From the NCBI RefSeq assembly GCF_024346375.1, contig NZ_JAGQCV010000006.1, forward strand, positions 1 through 64,000: a DNA stretch of 64,000 nucleotides, in the 5' to 3' direction. Positions 34,713 through 43,409 of the stretch are shown piece by piece. The translations under genes and the position numbers were made by a program. Numbering within the stretch: the first letter of the stretch is position 1; each line of letters begins with the position of its first letter. The notes under the pieces are model-generated. The model was not told the origin of the DNA. It ran no database searches and saw only the letters and a program-made list of their open reading frames with translations. This DNA comes from Synechococcus sp. ATX 2A4 (GTDB lineage Bacteria; Cyanobacteriota; Cyanobacteriia; PCC-6307; Cyanobiaceae).

Positions 34713-37700
34713 GTGAGCCCCATCCCCCGCAGCGGCCTCCCCGGCAGAGGTCTCCCCGGCTGGCGCTTCTGGATCGATCGCGGCGGCACCTTCACCGACC
34801 TGGTGGCCCTCAGCCCCAGTGGCATCACCACGGTGCGCAAACTGCTCTCGCACCCGCTGCAGAGCTCCGCCGGCCCCGGCTCCGCCAGCGGTGGCCTTGA
34901 TCCTGCCGTGGCCGCCATTCGCGGGTTGCTGAACCTGACGGCGGAGCAACCGATCCCCGCCGGCTTGATCGCCGAGGTGCGGGTGGGCACCACGGTGGCC
35001 ACCAACGCCCTGCTGGAGCGTCGAGGTGCTCCCACCCTGCTGCTGGTCAGCCGCGGCTTCGGCGACGCGCTGCGCATTGGCGATCAGCACCGCCCTGATC
35101 TGTTTGCGCTTGACATCCGCCGGCCCGCGCCGCTGCACGCCCGGGTGCTGGAGGTGACGGGCCGCCTGGCGGCCGATGGCCACGAGCTCGAACCGCTCGT
35201 GCTGGATGACCCCCTGGCCACAGCCCTGGCCCAGGCGCGCGCCGATGGTCTGCGCAGCTGTGCGGTGGCGCTGCTGCATGCCGCTCGCCATCCCCGCCAT
35301 GAGCGGCAGCTGGGGGCCTGGCTGGAGCGCTTCTGTTTCGAGCAGGTGGCGCTGTCCCACGCGGTGGCGCCGCGGCCGCGCCTGATCGCCCGCGCCCAGA
35401 CCGCTGTGGTGGAGGCTTATGTGGGGCCGGCACTGCAGGCCTATCTGGCCGGGTTGCGGCGCGCCCTCGGTGCCGGCACCTCGCTAAGGGTGATGCAGTC
35501 AAGCGGCGGCCTGCTCGCTCCTGAGCTCATCCGGGCCAAAGACACGATCCTCTCCGGGCCGGCGGGCGGCATGGTGGGCGCGCTGAAGGCTGCTGCTGGG
35601 GCGGCTTGCACGGGTGCGACGGCTGCTGGGGCTCTTTGTGCCGGGGCGATCGTGGGCTTCGACATGGGGGGCACCTCCACCGATGTGTTCCATGTGGCGG
35701 CACAAGAGCCCGCCTCCACCGGCCCGCAGCTCGAGGCTGCCGGTGAACGCTGGGAGCGCAGCGACAGCACTGTGGTGGCCGGCCTGCCTCTGGAGGCGGC
35801 GATGCTGCCGATCCACACCGTGGCCGCCGGCGGTGGTTCCGTGCTGCATTTCGACGGCGAGCGGCTGCAGGTGGGTCCCGCTTCCGCCGGCGCCCAGCCG
35901 GGTCCGGCCTGCTATGGCCGCGGCGGCCCGCTCACGATCACCGATGCCAACCTGCTGCTGGGCCGGCTGCAGCCCGCTGGCTTCCCGGCCGTGTTCGGTG
36001 CCACCGGCGACCAGCCGCTTGATCCAGAGCCCGCCAGCGCTGGCTTCGCGGCGCTGGCCGCCCGCATCGCTGCCGCCGTGGGGCGCCCGCACCAGCCGGA
36101 AGCCCTGGCGGAAGGCGCTGTGGCGATCGCCATCGACCACATGGCCGCGGCGATCCGGCGCATCTCAATCCAGCAGGGTCACGACATCCGCTCCGCCACC
36201 TTGGTGTGCTTCGGCGGAGCCGGCGGTCAGCACGCCTGCGCACTCGCCGAAACCCTGGAGATCGACACCATCCTTCTGCACCCCCTGGCCGGGGTGCTCT
36301 CCGCCTATGGCCTGGGCCAGGCCGATCAACGGCTGTTGCGCGAGCAGGTGGTGCGCGAGCCGCTCACGGCGTCGCTGCTGCCGCGCCTGGCGGCCTGGGC
36401 CGAGGCGCTCACGGCCGCCGGCGCCCAGGTCCTTGGTGCCGCTGATGGCACCGCTGCAGCTGTTGACGGTGCTGCTGCTGGTGCCTGGGCCGTTGCTGGT
36501 GGCCCGGCGTCAACCTTGCGGCGGGAGGTGCGGGTGGCCCTGCGTTACTCCGCCAGCGAGGTGAGCCTGCAGGTGCCCTTGGGGGAGCTGGCGGCGATGG
36601 AGGCTGCCTTCGACGCCAGCCATCGCCGCCATTTCGGCCACGCGGAAGCGGCCCGGACGGACGCGGCTCCAGCCTTGGTGGTGGAACGCCTGGAGGTGGA
36701 GCTGGTGTGGCCGGCAGCAGCGACCAGGGCAGTGCCTTTACGGGTTGCCGCTGCTGCCACAGCCACGGCTCCAGCTCCGGCAGCTGCCTCCGGCGCCGCG
36801 CCTGCCTCCCCCTTCCCCACGGTGCCCCTGTATGCCGAGGGGCGCTGGCAGGCGGTGCCGCTGCTGCGTCGGGAGCAGCTGGCGGCTGGCCAGACCCTGC
36901 AGGGACCGGCGCTGCTGCTGGAGGCGATCGGTACCCTGGTGCTGGCGGTGGGTTGGCGCGCCGAGGTGCTCCCGCAAGGGGAGTTGCTGCTGCGGCGCAC
37001 CGCCAGCGACAAGCCCACAGCCGCCTCCTCGGCGGCTCCAGCTGCCACATCAAACGCCACAGACGCTGTTCCAGCCGCCTCCTCGGCGGCTCCAACCGCC
37101 GTCGACCCGGTGCGACTGGAGTTGTTTCATCATCGCTTCGCCGCGATCGCCGAGCAGATGGGGGAACGGCTGCGCCAGAGCGCCCGTTCCGTGAACATCC
37201 GCGAGCGGCTGGATTTCTCCTGCGCCCTCTTTGATGCCGCCGGGGCTCTGGTGGCCAATGCGCCCCACATCCCGGTGCACCTCGGCTCCATGGGCGAAAG
37301 CGTCGCCAGCCTGCTGGACATGGTGGGGCGCGGGGAGCGGCCACCTCTGCGTCCCGGCGATGTGATCGCCACCAACGACCCCTACAACGGCGGCACCCAT
37401 CTGCCCGATATCACCGTGATCAGTCCGGTGTTCGCCGGTGCGGATCGGCCCTGCTTCTTCGTGGCCTGCCGCGGCCACCACGCCGATGTGGGTGGCCTCA
37501 CCCCCGGCTCCATGCCACCCCACAGCCGCTCGATCGCCGAGGAAGGCCTGCTGCTCACCAATGTGCCGCTGTTGCGTGAGGGGGTGTTCGAGGCCGCGGC
37601 CTGGCAGCAGCGCCTGCAGGCCGGTCCATGGCCGGTGCGCAATCCCCACCAGTTCCTCGCCGACCTGCAGGCCCAGATGGCGGCCAACCAGCTCGGTGCC

Positions 37701-38639
37701 GCGGAGCTGGAGCGCCTTTGCCGCCGCGAGGGGCTGGCGGAGGTCACGGCCTACATGGCCCATGTTCAGGACAACGCCGCGGCGGCCGTGCGGCGGGTGA
37801 TCGGCAGCTTGAACGGCGGTCACTGGAGTGTGGAACTGGACGGCGGCGCCCGCATCGCCGTGGCGGTGAAGATCGATCGCAGCGCCGGCACGGCCCGCAT
37901 CGACTTCAGCGGCACCTCCCCCCAGCAACCCGGCAACCTCAACGCCCCCCTGGCGATCACCAAGGCTGTGGTGCTCTACGTGTTCCGCTGCCTGGTGGCG
38001 GAGCAGATCCCCCTCAATGCCGGCTGTTTCCGGCCATTGGAGCTGGTGGTGCCCGAGGGCTGCCTGCTGCGGCCGCGGCCGCCGGCGGCGGTGGTGGCGG
38101 GCAACGTGGAAACCTCCCAGGCGGTGGCCAATGCCCTGTTCGGGGCCCTCGGGGTGATGGCGGCGGCCCAAGGCACGATGAACAACCTCATCTTCGGCGA
38201 TGCCGATTGCCAGTATTACGAAACGATCTGCGGCGGCAGCGGCGCCGGGCAGGGATTCGCGGGGGCTGATGCGGTGCAGAGCCACATGACCAACTCCAGG
38301 CTGACCGATCCAGAAGTGCTGGAGCAGCGCTTTCCGGTGCGGCTGGAGAGCTTTCGCGTGCGCCAGGGCAGCGGCGGCGCGGGCCGCTGGCGCGGCGGGG
38401 AAGGGGTGGAGCGGCGCCTCCGCTTCCTGCAGCCGATGACGGTGTCCCTGCTGACGGGATCGCGCCGGGTGCCCCCCTTTGGCCTGGCCGGTGGAAAACC
38501 GGGGGCACCGGGCCGCAACCGCCTGGAGCGCGGCGGCCAGCCTGCCCTGCTGCTGGAAGGGGCCGCAGAGCTGCAGGTGCAGGAGGGTGATCTGTTGGAG
38601 ATCTGCACCCCGGGGGGCGGCGGCTATGGCGAGAGCTGA
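34713..38639 (+). CDS. 5-oxoprolinase, fused HyuA-HyuB (ATP-hydrolysing)
   Basis: A 1308-residue protein converting 5-oxoproline to glutamate with ATP. The N-terminal half is HyuA ([69 protein letters not shown]) and the C-terminal half HyuB ([69 protein letters not shown]). The two are single genes in many bacteria; here they are fused as in eukaryotic and cyanobacterial OPLAH. The linker is Ala/Ser/Thr rich and contains an in-frame duplication. GTG 34713 is preceded by AGGAG at nine bases; GTG 34692 is the alternative. It overlaps the GGT gene. Confidence 0.93.
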   Translation: MSPIPRSGLPGRGLPGWRFWIDRGGTFTDLVALSPSGITTVRKLLSHPLQSSAGPGSASGGLDPAVAAIRGLLNLTAEQPIPAGLIAEVRVGTTVATNALLERRGAPTLLLVSRGFGDALRIGDQHRPDLFALDIRRPAPLHARVLEVTGRLAADGHELEPLVLDDPLATALAQARADGLRSCAVALLHAARHPRHERQLGAWLERFCFEQVALSHAVAPRPRLIARAQTAVVEAYVGPALQAYLAGLRRALGAGTSLRVMQSSGGLLAPELIRAKDTILSGPAGGMVGALKAAAGAACTGATAAGALCAGAIVGFDMGGTSTDVFHVAAQEPASTGPQLEAAGERWERSDSTVVAGLPLEAAMLPIHTVAAGGGSVLHFDGERLQVGPASAGAQPGPACYGRGGPLTITDANLLLGRLQPAGFPAVFGATGDQPLDPEPASAGFAALAARIAAAVGRPHQPEALAEGAVAIAIDHMAAAIRRISIQQGHDIRSATLVCFGGAGGQHACALAETLEIDTILLHPLAGVLSAYGLGQADQRLLREQVVREPLTASLLPRLAAWAEALTAAGAQVLGAADGTAAAVDGAAAGAWAVAGGPASTLRREVRVALRYSASEVSLQVPLGELAAMEAAFDASHRRHFGHAEAARTDAAPALVVERLEVELVWPAAATRAVPLRVAAAATATAPAPAAASGAAPASPFPTVPLYAEGRWQAVPLLRREQLAAGQTLQGPALLLEAIGTLVLAVGWRAEVLPQGELLLRRTASDKPTAASSAAPAATSNATDAVPAASSAAPTAVDPVRLELFHHRFAAIAEQMGERLRQSARSVNIRERLDFSCALFDAAGALVANAPHIPVHLGSMGESVASLLDMVGRGERPPLRPGDVIATNDPYNGGTHLPDITVISPVFAGADRPCFFVACRGHHADVGGLTPGSMPPHSRSIAEEGLLLTNVPLLREGVFEAAAWQQRLQAGPWPVRNPHQFLADLQAQMAANQLGAAELERLCRREGLAEVTAYMAHVQDNAAAAVRRVIGSLNGGHWSVELDGGARIAVAVKIDRSAGTARIDFSGTSPQQPGNLNAPLAITKAVVLYVFRCLVAEQIPLNAGCFRPLELVVPEGCLLRPRPPAAVVAGNVETSQAVANALFGALGVMAAAQGTMNNLIFGDADCQYYETICGGSGAGQGFAGADAVQSHMTNSRLTDPEVLEQRFPVRLESFRVRQGSGGAGRWRGGEGVERRLRFLQPMTVSLLTGSRRVPPFGLAGGKPGAPGRNRLERGGQPALLLEGAAELQVQEGDLLEICTPGGGGYGES
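37019..37091. repeat. Duplicated hairpin unit in the oxoprolinase linker
   Basis: AGCCGCCTCCTCGGCGGCT occurs at 37019-37037 and again at 37073-37091, 54 bases (18 codons) apart and in frame. Each copy is itself an inverted repeat (AGCCGCC/GGCGGCT). The encoded peptide is an Ala/Ser stretch between the HyuA and HyuB halves. Confidence 0.85.
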
Positions 38640-40491
38640 GCAGGGGCTGTTGCGGCGGCTGGTGGGGCTGGCGGCCAGCGTGCCGTTCTGGCCGCTGACG
38701 CTGCCGTTAGCGCTGCCCTTGCAGTTGCAGCTGCCGGGGCGGGCCCAGGGGTGGCTGGCTGGTGCGGCGGCAGCGGCAGCGCCCGCCAATGTGTTGCAGG
38801 AGGCCGGCCAGCGCTTCCAGCCCGTCGTGTCGGCAGGGGGCATGGTGGCCACCCAGGAGGCGCACGCCAGCCGCGTGGGCCGCGATGTGCTGCGGGCCGG
38901 CGGCAATGCGGTGGATGCGGCGGTGGCGGCCTCCTTCGCCCTGGCGGTGACCCTGCCCCAGGCCGGCAACCTCGGCGGTGGGGGCTTCCTCGTGCTCTGG
39001 CGCCCGGAACCGGCCGCGCCGGGCACACCGCTGCTGGAGGGGGAGCGGCGGGTGGGCCGAGGCCGGGCGGTCACGATCAACTTCCGCGAAACCGCACCCG
39101 CCGCCGCCCGGGCCGACCTCTTCCTCGATGCCAGCGGCCAGGTGGATCGCCAGCGGGCCACCCGCAGCTTGCAGAGCACGGGCGTGCCGGGCACGGTGGC
39201 GGGCCTGCTGCTGGCTCAGCGCCGTTACGGCCGTTGGCCGCTGGCACGGGTGATGGCCCCGGCGATCCGCCTGGCGGAAGAGGGCTTCCCGGTGAGCCGG
39301 GATCTGGCCCGCTCCCTGGAGAGGGCCGCCCCCCTGCTGCGTGCCGATCCCAGTTCCGCGGCGCTGTTCTTCCGCCCGGACGGTCAGCCCTATCGCCCCG
39401 GTGAGCGCTGGCGTCAGCCCCAACTGGCCGCCACCTTGACGCGCATCGCCCGGCAAGGTGAGGCGGGCTTCTACCAAGGCCCGGTGGCGGAGAGCCTGGC
39501 CGCGCTGATGGGCCGCCAAGGTGGGCTGATCACCCTCGCCGACCTGGCCGCCTACCGCGCCCGTGCCCTGCCGCCCTTGATCGGCAGCTGGCGGGGCCAG
39601 CCGGTGATCACCATGCCGCCGCCCAGCTCCGGCGGCGTCACGCTGATTCAGTTGCTCGGGGTGCTGGAGGGGTTCCCGTTGGCGGCCATGGGGCTCAACA
39701 GCGCGGCCACGATCCACCTGATGACCGAAGCCATGAACCTGGCCTACCGGGATCGCAACACCTTGCTCGGCGACCCGCGCTTTGTGGCGATGCCGCTGCA
39801 GCTCCTGCTCAGCCCGGCCTATGCGGCAGCCCAGCGCCGCCGCCTCCGCACCGACCGCCACACGCCTGCCGCCGAATTGTCTCCATCGCCAACAGGCCGG
39901 CCGGAGGGCCCCAACACCACCCACCTCTCGTTGATCGACCGCGACGGCCTGATGGTGGCCACCACCACCACGCTCAACTTCGCCTACGGCAACGGCGTGA
40001 GCGTGCCGGGCGCCGGCTTCCTGCTCAACAATGAGATGGACGACTTCACCGCCAAGCCGGGCGTGCCGAACGCCTACGGGTTGGTGCAGGGTGAAGCCAA
40101 CGCCATCGCTCCGGGAAAGCAGCCGCTCAGTTCGATGAGCCCCACCCTGGTGCTCGATCGCGGCGGCGGCCCGCTGCTGGCCACCGGCAGCCCGGGCGGC
40201 AGCCGCATCATCACCACCGTGCTGCAGGTGCTGCTCAACCGGCTGGAACATGGCCTCAACCTGGCCTCGGCCGTGAGTGCGCCCCGCTTTCACAGCCAGC
40301 TATGGCCCGATGAAGTGGCGGTCGAGCAGGGCTTCAGCCCCGACACGCTCGCCCTGCTCCAGGCGCTGGGCCACCGGCTCCGGCCGTCCCGGGCCATGGG
40401 CTCGGCCCAGTCGGTGGAGGCCCTACCGGGGGGAGGCAGCCTTGGGGTCGCCGATCCCCGCCGCCCTGATGCCCTCGCTGCCGGGGAGTGA
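38626..40491 (+). CDS. ggt: Gamma-glutamyltransferase (glutathione hydrolase)
   Basis: A 621-residue N-terminal-nucleophile enzyme that cleaves gamma-glutamyl bonds. Blocks: GGMVATQEAHASRVGRDVL, AGGNAVDAAVAASFAL, NLGGGGFLVLW, INFRETAPAAA, PPPSSGGVTLIQLLGVL, and the autocleavage site NTTHLSLIDRDG, with Thr431 as the predicted nucleophile of the small subunit. LNNEMDDFTAKPG and SSMSPTLVLDRGG follow. An N-terminal hydrophobic segment fits a periplasmic location. The ATG lies within the end of the oxoprolinase gene (14-base overlap), so both should be made together. Confidence 0.95.
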   Translation: MARAEQGLLRRLVGLAASVPFWPLTLPLALPLQLQLPGRAQGWLAGAAAAAAPANVLQEAGQRFQPVVSAGGMVATQEAHASRVGRDVLRAGGNAVDAAVAASFALAVTLPQAGNLGGGGFLVLWRPEPAAPGTPLLEGERRVGRGRAVTINFRETAPAAARADLFLDASGQVDRQRATRSLQSTGVPGTVAGLLLAQRRYGRWPLARVMAPAIRLAEEGFPVSRDLARSLERAAPLLRADPSSAALFFRPDGQPYRPGERWRQPQLAATLTRIARQGEAGFYQGPVAESLAALMGRQGGLITLADLAAYRARALPPLIGSWRGQPVITMPPPSSGGVTLIQLLGVLEGFPLAAMGLNSAATIHLMTEAMNLAYRDRNTLLGDPRFVAMPLQLLLSPAYAAAQRRRLRTDRHTPAAELSPSPTGRPEGPNTTHLSLIDRDGLMVATTTTLNFAYGNGVSVPGAGFLLNNEMDDFTAKPGVPNAYGLVQGEANAIAPGKQPLSSMSPTLVLDRGGGPLLATGSPGGSRIITTVLQVLLNRLEHGLNLASAVSAPRFHSQLWPDEVAVEQGFSPDTLALLQALGHRLRPSRAMGSAQSVEALPGGGSLGVADPRRPDALAAGE

Positions 40492-40579
40492 CCCCTCGCC
40501 CTGCCCCACGGCAGCGGGCGCGCCGAAGCCCCACAATCAGGCCCGACCGCCGCCGACCGGCTGAAGCCGGTGAACCCCC

Positions 40580-40720
40580 ATGGCTCCGTTGCTTCCGGTT
40601 CCGCTTGCCCCCGCGGTGTTCACTGTCCGCGACTGGCTCTGGAGTGGCGGCCTGATTGAGGTTTCGCTGGTGATGGCGGCGTTTCTGGTGGCCGCCTGGT
40701 TCGTCAATCGTTCGCGCTGA
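40580..40720 (+). CDS. Possible small single-helix membrane protein, 46 aa
   Basis: Reads MAPLLPVPLAPAVFTVRDWL, then a membrane helix SLVMAAFLVAAWFV and ends NRSR. Positive residues follow the helix. It lies in the gap after ggt and its 3' end overlaps the convergent HdeD gene by 17 bases. I do not recognise the family. Confidence 0.45.
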   Translation: MAPLLPVPLAPAVFTVRDWLWSGGLIEVSLVMAAFLVAAWFVNRSR

Positions 40721-41231
40721 TGGTGCTGGGATCAGGGGCGGTGAGCAGGTTGACGCCAGAGAAGGCCAGTGCCACGCCAAACAACGTGCCGATCACCCAG
40801 AGGCTGTCGCTGGGCCATTCCGCGATCAGCAGCCCGCCCAGGATGGCGGTCACCAGGCCGTCGGCGATCACCAGGCCCCGGGCCGGCACCTTGGCAGCGG
40901 CGCCGGCGGCCAGTTCCATCACCCCTTCGAAGGCCATGAGCAGACCCACAAACAGGGTGAGGCTCACCTCGCTGCTCACCGGAAACACCAGGATCCAGAG
41001 GCCGCCGCCCACGTAGAGCAGCCCGCTGAGGGCACGAAACAGCTTGGTGCTGAGGTCGCCGCCGCCGGTGAGACGCAGCAGCTGGGAGATGCCCCCGGCC
41101 ACCGCCACCCCGCCCAGCACGATCGTCAGCAGCGTCGCCGACACGAACGGCAGGGCGATCGACAGCCCGGCAGCCGCGAACACAAGGGCGGCAGCCAGCC
41201 AGCGCAACGGCTTGGAAGCAGGAATTGACAT
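40704..41231 (-). CDS. HdeD/DUF308 family membrane protein
   Basis: A 175-residue protein with about six hydrophobic helices: LVFAAAGLSIALPFVSATLL, TIVLGGVAVAGGISQLL, LLYVGGGLWILVFPVS, LFVGLLMAFEGVMEL, DGLVTAILGGLLIAEWP and WVIGTLFGVALAFSGVNLL. The paired-helix duplication is typical of HdeD, a protein of acid-stress regulons in enterobacteria; in cyanobacteria the role is unknown. ATG 41231 is the start; upstream frame sequence is not conserved. It diverges from the oxidase operon. Confidence 0.87.
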   Translation of the reverse strand: MSIPASKPLRWLAAALVFAAAGLSIALPFVSATLLTIVLGGVAVAGGISQLLRLTGGGDLSTKLFRALSGLLYVGGGLWILVFPVSSEVSLTLFVGLLMAFEGVMELAAGAAAKVPARGLVIADGLVTAILGGLLIAEWPSDSLWVIGTLFGVALAFSGVNLLTAPDPSTISAND

Positions 41232-41351
41232 CGGGCACGGTCTCGCGACAACCAACGCTAAGGGCATGAACGGGGTTGGCTCCCCCCCGTCCGCAGCCTG
41301 CACTCAGCGATGTGTCGGGTTGCACAAACGCACTAGCTTTATTTCTTGATA

Positions 41352-41909
41352 ATGACGCGTCCGCCCGAAGCAACGCTTCAAGGTGGAGACAGCCATTCCC
41401 CGTTAGCGGCCATGCTCGAGCTGCTGCCCCAGCTCAACGATCGCAACCTCCCCTGGGTGGACACGATCCATCCGATCGTCGTTCACTTCGTGATCGCCAT
41501 GGCCCTGATCGCGTTCGTGTTCGACGTGATCGGCCGCCTGGCCGGCAAACCGGAGCTCTATGAGGTGAGCTTCTGGAACCTGCTGTTCGCCACCGCAGCG
41601 ATCTTCGTGGCGATCATCTTCGGTCAGGTGGAAGCGGGCCTGGCCAACCCCTACGGCGAGTCCCGCGACATCCTCAACCTGCACAGCACGATCGGCTGGG
41701 CGCTGGCCGGCATCCTCTCGGTGCTCACGGCCTGGCGCTATGTGATCCGCAGCAAGGATCCACGCCGCTTGCCGCTGGCCTTTCTCGGCGCCGGCTCCGT
41801 GCTGAGTGTGTTGGTGGTGGTGCAGGTGCTGCTGGGCAGCGAGCTGGTCTGGATCTACGGCCTCCACACCGTCAAGGTGGTGGAAGCGATGCGCGAGGGC
41901 CTGGTGTGA
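41352..41909 (+). CDS. DUF2231 membrane protein, first of the ARTO operon
   Basis: A 185-residue protein with four predicted helices. His residues 40, 45, 111 and 172 sit at or near helix ends: TIHPIVVHFVIAM, LNLHSTIGWALAG and IYGLHTVKVVEA. The HPxxVH motif is shared with the next gene. DUF2231 proteins are often predicted to be heme- or cofactor-binding membrane proteins, but the function is not established. It overlaps the next gene by one base. Start: ATG 41352; TTG 41346 and ATG 41412 are alternatives. Confidence 0.85.
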   Translation: MTRPPEATLQGGDSHSPLAAMLELLPQLNDRNLPWVDTIHPIVVHFVIAMALIAFVFDVIGRLAGKPELYEVSFWNLLFATAAIFVAIIFGQVEAGLANPYGESRDILNLHSTIGWALAGILSVLTAWRYVIRSKDPRRLPLAFLGAGSVLSVLVVVQVLLGSELVWIYGLHTVKVVEAMREGLV

Positions 41910-42484
41910 TGGCCCTCGGTTCGAATGATCTGCCTTACGTCCTGCCGATTCACCCGAACCTGGTGCATCTCACCCTCGGGCTGTTCATCATCGCCATCGC
42001 CTTCGACATCGCTGGGGCCCTGTTCCCGCTGGAGCGGCGTGTGTTCCGCTTCCTGGCCCTGCCGGTGACCCGCTCCGCCCTGCACGATGTGGGCTGGTAC
42101 AACCTGCTGGCCTGCAGTGTGGTGAGCTTTTTCACCGTCACCGCCGGCTTCTACGAGATGCAGCTGGCCGTGCCCCTGCCCGGCATCACAAGCAGCTTCG
42201 GCCTCAGCAGCACCGGCAGCATGCTCTGGCACGGGGCCGGCGGCCTGCTGCTGCTGATGGTGATCGTGCTGATGGCCGTGTGGCGGGGCTTTCAGCGCTA
42301 TGTGTGGCGCCGGGACATGGGGCGCCAGGTGCAGTGGAGCTACCTGGCGCTCGGCATCGTGATGTTCGCGTTGCTGGGGGTCCACGGCACCATCGGCGCC
42401 CAGTTGGCCGTTGAGTTCGGTGTGCACGTCACCGCCAACCAGCTGCTGGCCGCCGGCGCCGATCTCCGTGAGGCCCTGCCATGA
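41909..42484 (+). CDS. DUF2231 membrane protein, second of the ARTO operon
   Basis: A 191-residue paralogue of the upstream protein. Histidines: 15 and 20 (LPIHPNLVHLTLG), 108 (MLWHGAGG), 159 (LLGVHGTIG) and 173. Several hydrophobic helices span it. Its ATG overlaps the upstream stop as TGATG and its stop overlaps the ctaC start as ATGA, so the three genes are tightly coupled. Paired DUF2231 genes next to a heme-copper oxidase suggest a shared electron-transfer or assembly task (inference). Confidence 0.87.
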   Translation: MALGSNDLPYVLPIHPNLVHLTLGLFIIAIAFDIAGALFPLERRVFRFLALPVTRSALHDVGWYNLLACSVVSFFTVTAGFYEMQLAVPLPGITSSFGLSSTGSMLWHGAGGLLLLMVIVLMAVWRGFQRYVWRRDMGRQVQWSYLALGIVMFALLGVHGTIGAQLAVEFGVHVTANQLLAAGADLREALP

Positions 42485-43404
42485 CCAGCTCCGCCCCCGC
42501 ACGTTTCAATCCCGCGGCGGTGGCCGCCGTCAGCGCCTGGGTGGGGCTGCTGGTGCTGCTGTCGCACTGGCTGGGCCAGCAGGCCTACCGCTGGCTGCCG
42601 GTGCAGGCCTCCAGCGCCGCGCCCCTGGTCGACGACCTGTTCAGCCTGGAAACCGCGATCGCCTGCTTCGTTTTCGTCGGTGTGGTGTCGGTGATGGCTT
42701 ACGTGCTGCTGTTCAACCGCGCCGAGAAATACGACATGGACGACGCCGCTCCGGTGGAGGGCAACACCCTGCTGGAGATCATCTGGACGGTGATTCCGCT
42801 GGTGCTGGTCATGGCGATCGCCTGGACCACCATCGGCGTGAACCGTGAGATCGGCGCCATCGGGCCGATGGACCACAGCCATGGCAACACCAATGAGGCG
42901 ATGGCGGGCGCCCCCACGGCAGAGATCCAGGTGATCGCCCGCCAGTGGTCGTGGGAGTTCCGCTACCCGGACGCCGCTGTCTCCAGCACGGAGCTGCACC
43001 TGCCGGCCGGTCGCCGCGTGGGCTTGCAGCTGGAGAGCGCCGATGTGATCCACGGCTTCTACGTGCCGGCCTTCCGGCTCAAGCAGCAGGTGATCCCCGG
43101 CCGCTCGATCGCCTTCTTCATCACCCCCACCCGCGAGGGCCGCTACCGCCTGCGCGATTCCGAATACAGCGGCACCTGGTTCGCGGCCAACCAGGTGGAT
43201 GTGGTGGTGCAGAGCGAAAACGCCTACCAGGACTGGCTCACCCGCGCGGCGACCCAGCCCCTGCGGCCCGGCATCAGCGATGCCTCCCGCGAATACGCCC
43301 AGCAGCAATCACGGCTGCGCTCCTCCGGCTACCCCACCGTGCGCCCGGCTCCCCCCCCGATGGTCAACGTGCCCGGCTCGAACACCCTTCCCCACGCAGG
43401 TTGA
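42481..43404 (+). CDS. ctaC: Heme-copper oxidase subunit II lacking CuA (ARTO type)
   Basis: A 307-residue subunit II with two N-terminal helices (AIACFVFVGVVSVMAYVLLF and LEIIWTVIPLVLVMAIAW) and a cupredoxin domain (EIQVIARQWSWEFRYP, DVIHGFYVPAFRLKQQ, ITPTREGRYRLRD). In CuA-containing enzymes the tail of this domain carries CxExCxxxHxxM. Here it reads DSEYSGTWFAAN (226-237): Cys226, Cys230, His234 and Met237 are replaced by Asp, Ser, Phe and Asn, and only Glu228 and His191 remain. This matches the alternative respiratory terminal oxidase of cyanobacteria, which is expected to take electrons from quinol rather than cytochrome c. Confidence 0.93.
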   Translation: MTSSAPARFNPAAVAAVSAWVGLLVLLSHWLGQQAYRWLPVQASSAAPLVDDLFSLETAIACFVFVGVVSVMAYVLLFNRAEKYDMDDAAPVEGNTLLEIIWTVIPLVLVMAIAWTTIGVNREIGAIGPMDHSHGNTNEAMAGAPTAEIQVIARQWSWEFRYPDAAVSSTELHLPAGRRVGLQLESADVIHGFYVPAFRLKQQVIPGRSIAFFITPTREGRYRLRDSEYSGTWFAANQVDVVVQSENAYQDWLTRAATQPLRPGISDASREYAQQQSRLRSSGYPTVRPAPPPMVNVPGSNTLPHAG

Positions 43405-43409
43405 CCCCC

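Noticed and set aside
37050-39194. 714-codon minus-strand open frame opposite the oxoprolinase and GGT genes
   Set aside because: Low-complexity Ala/Arg/His composition and no family similarity; the plus-strand genes are well supported.
41320-41353. TTGCAC and GATAAT as a promoter for the oxidase operon
   Set aside because: The two elements are 22 bases apart and the -10 would overlap the proposed start codon; not convincing.
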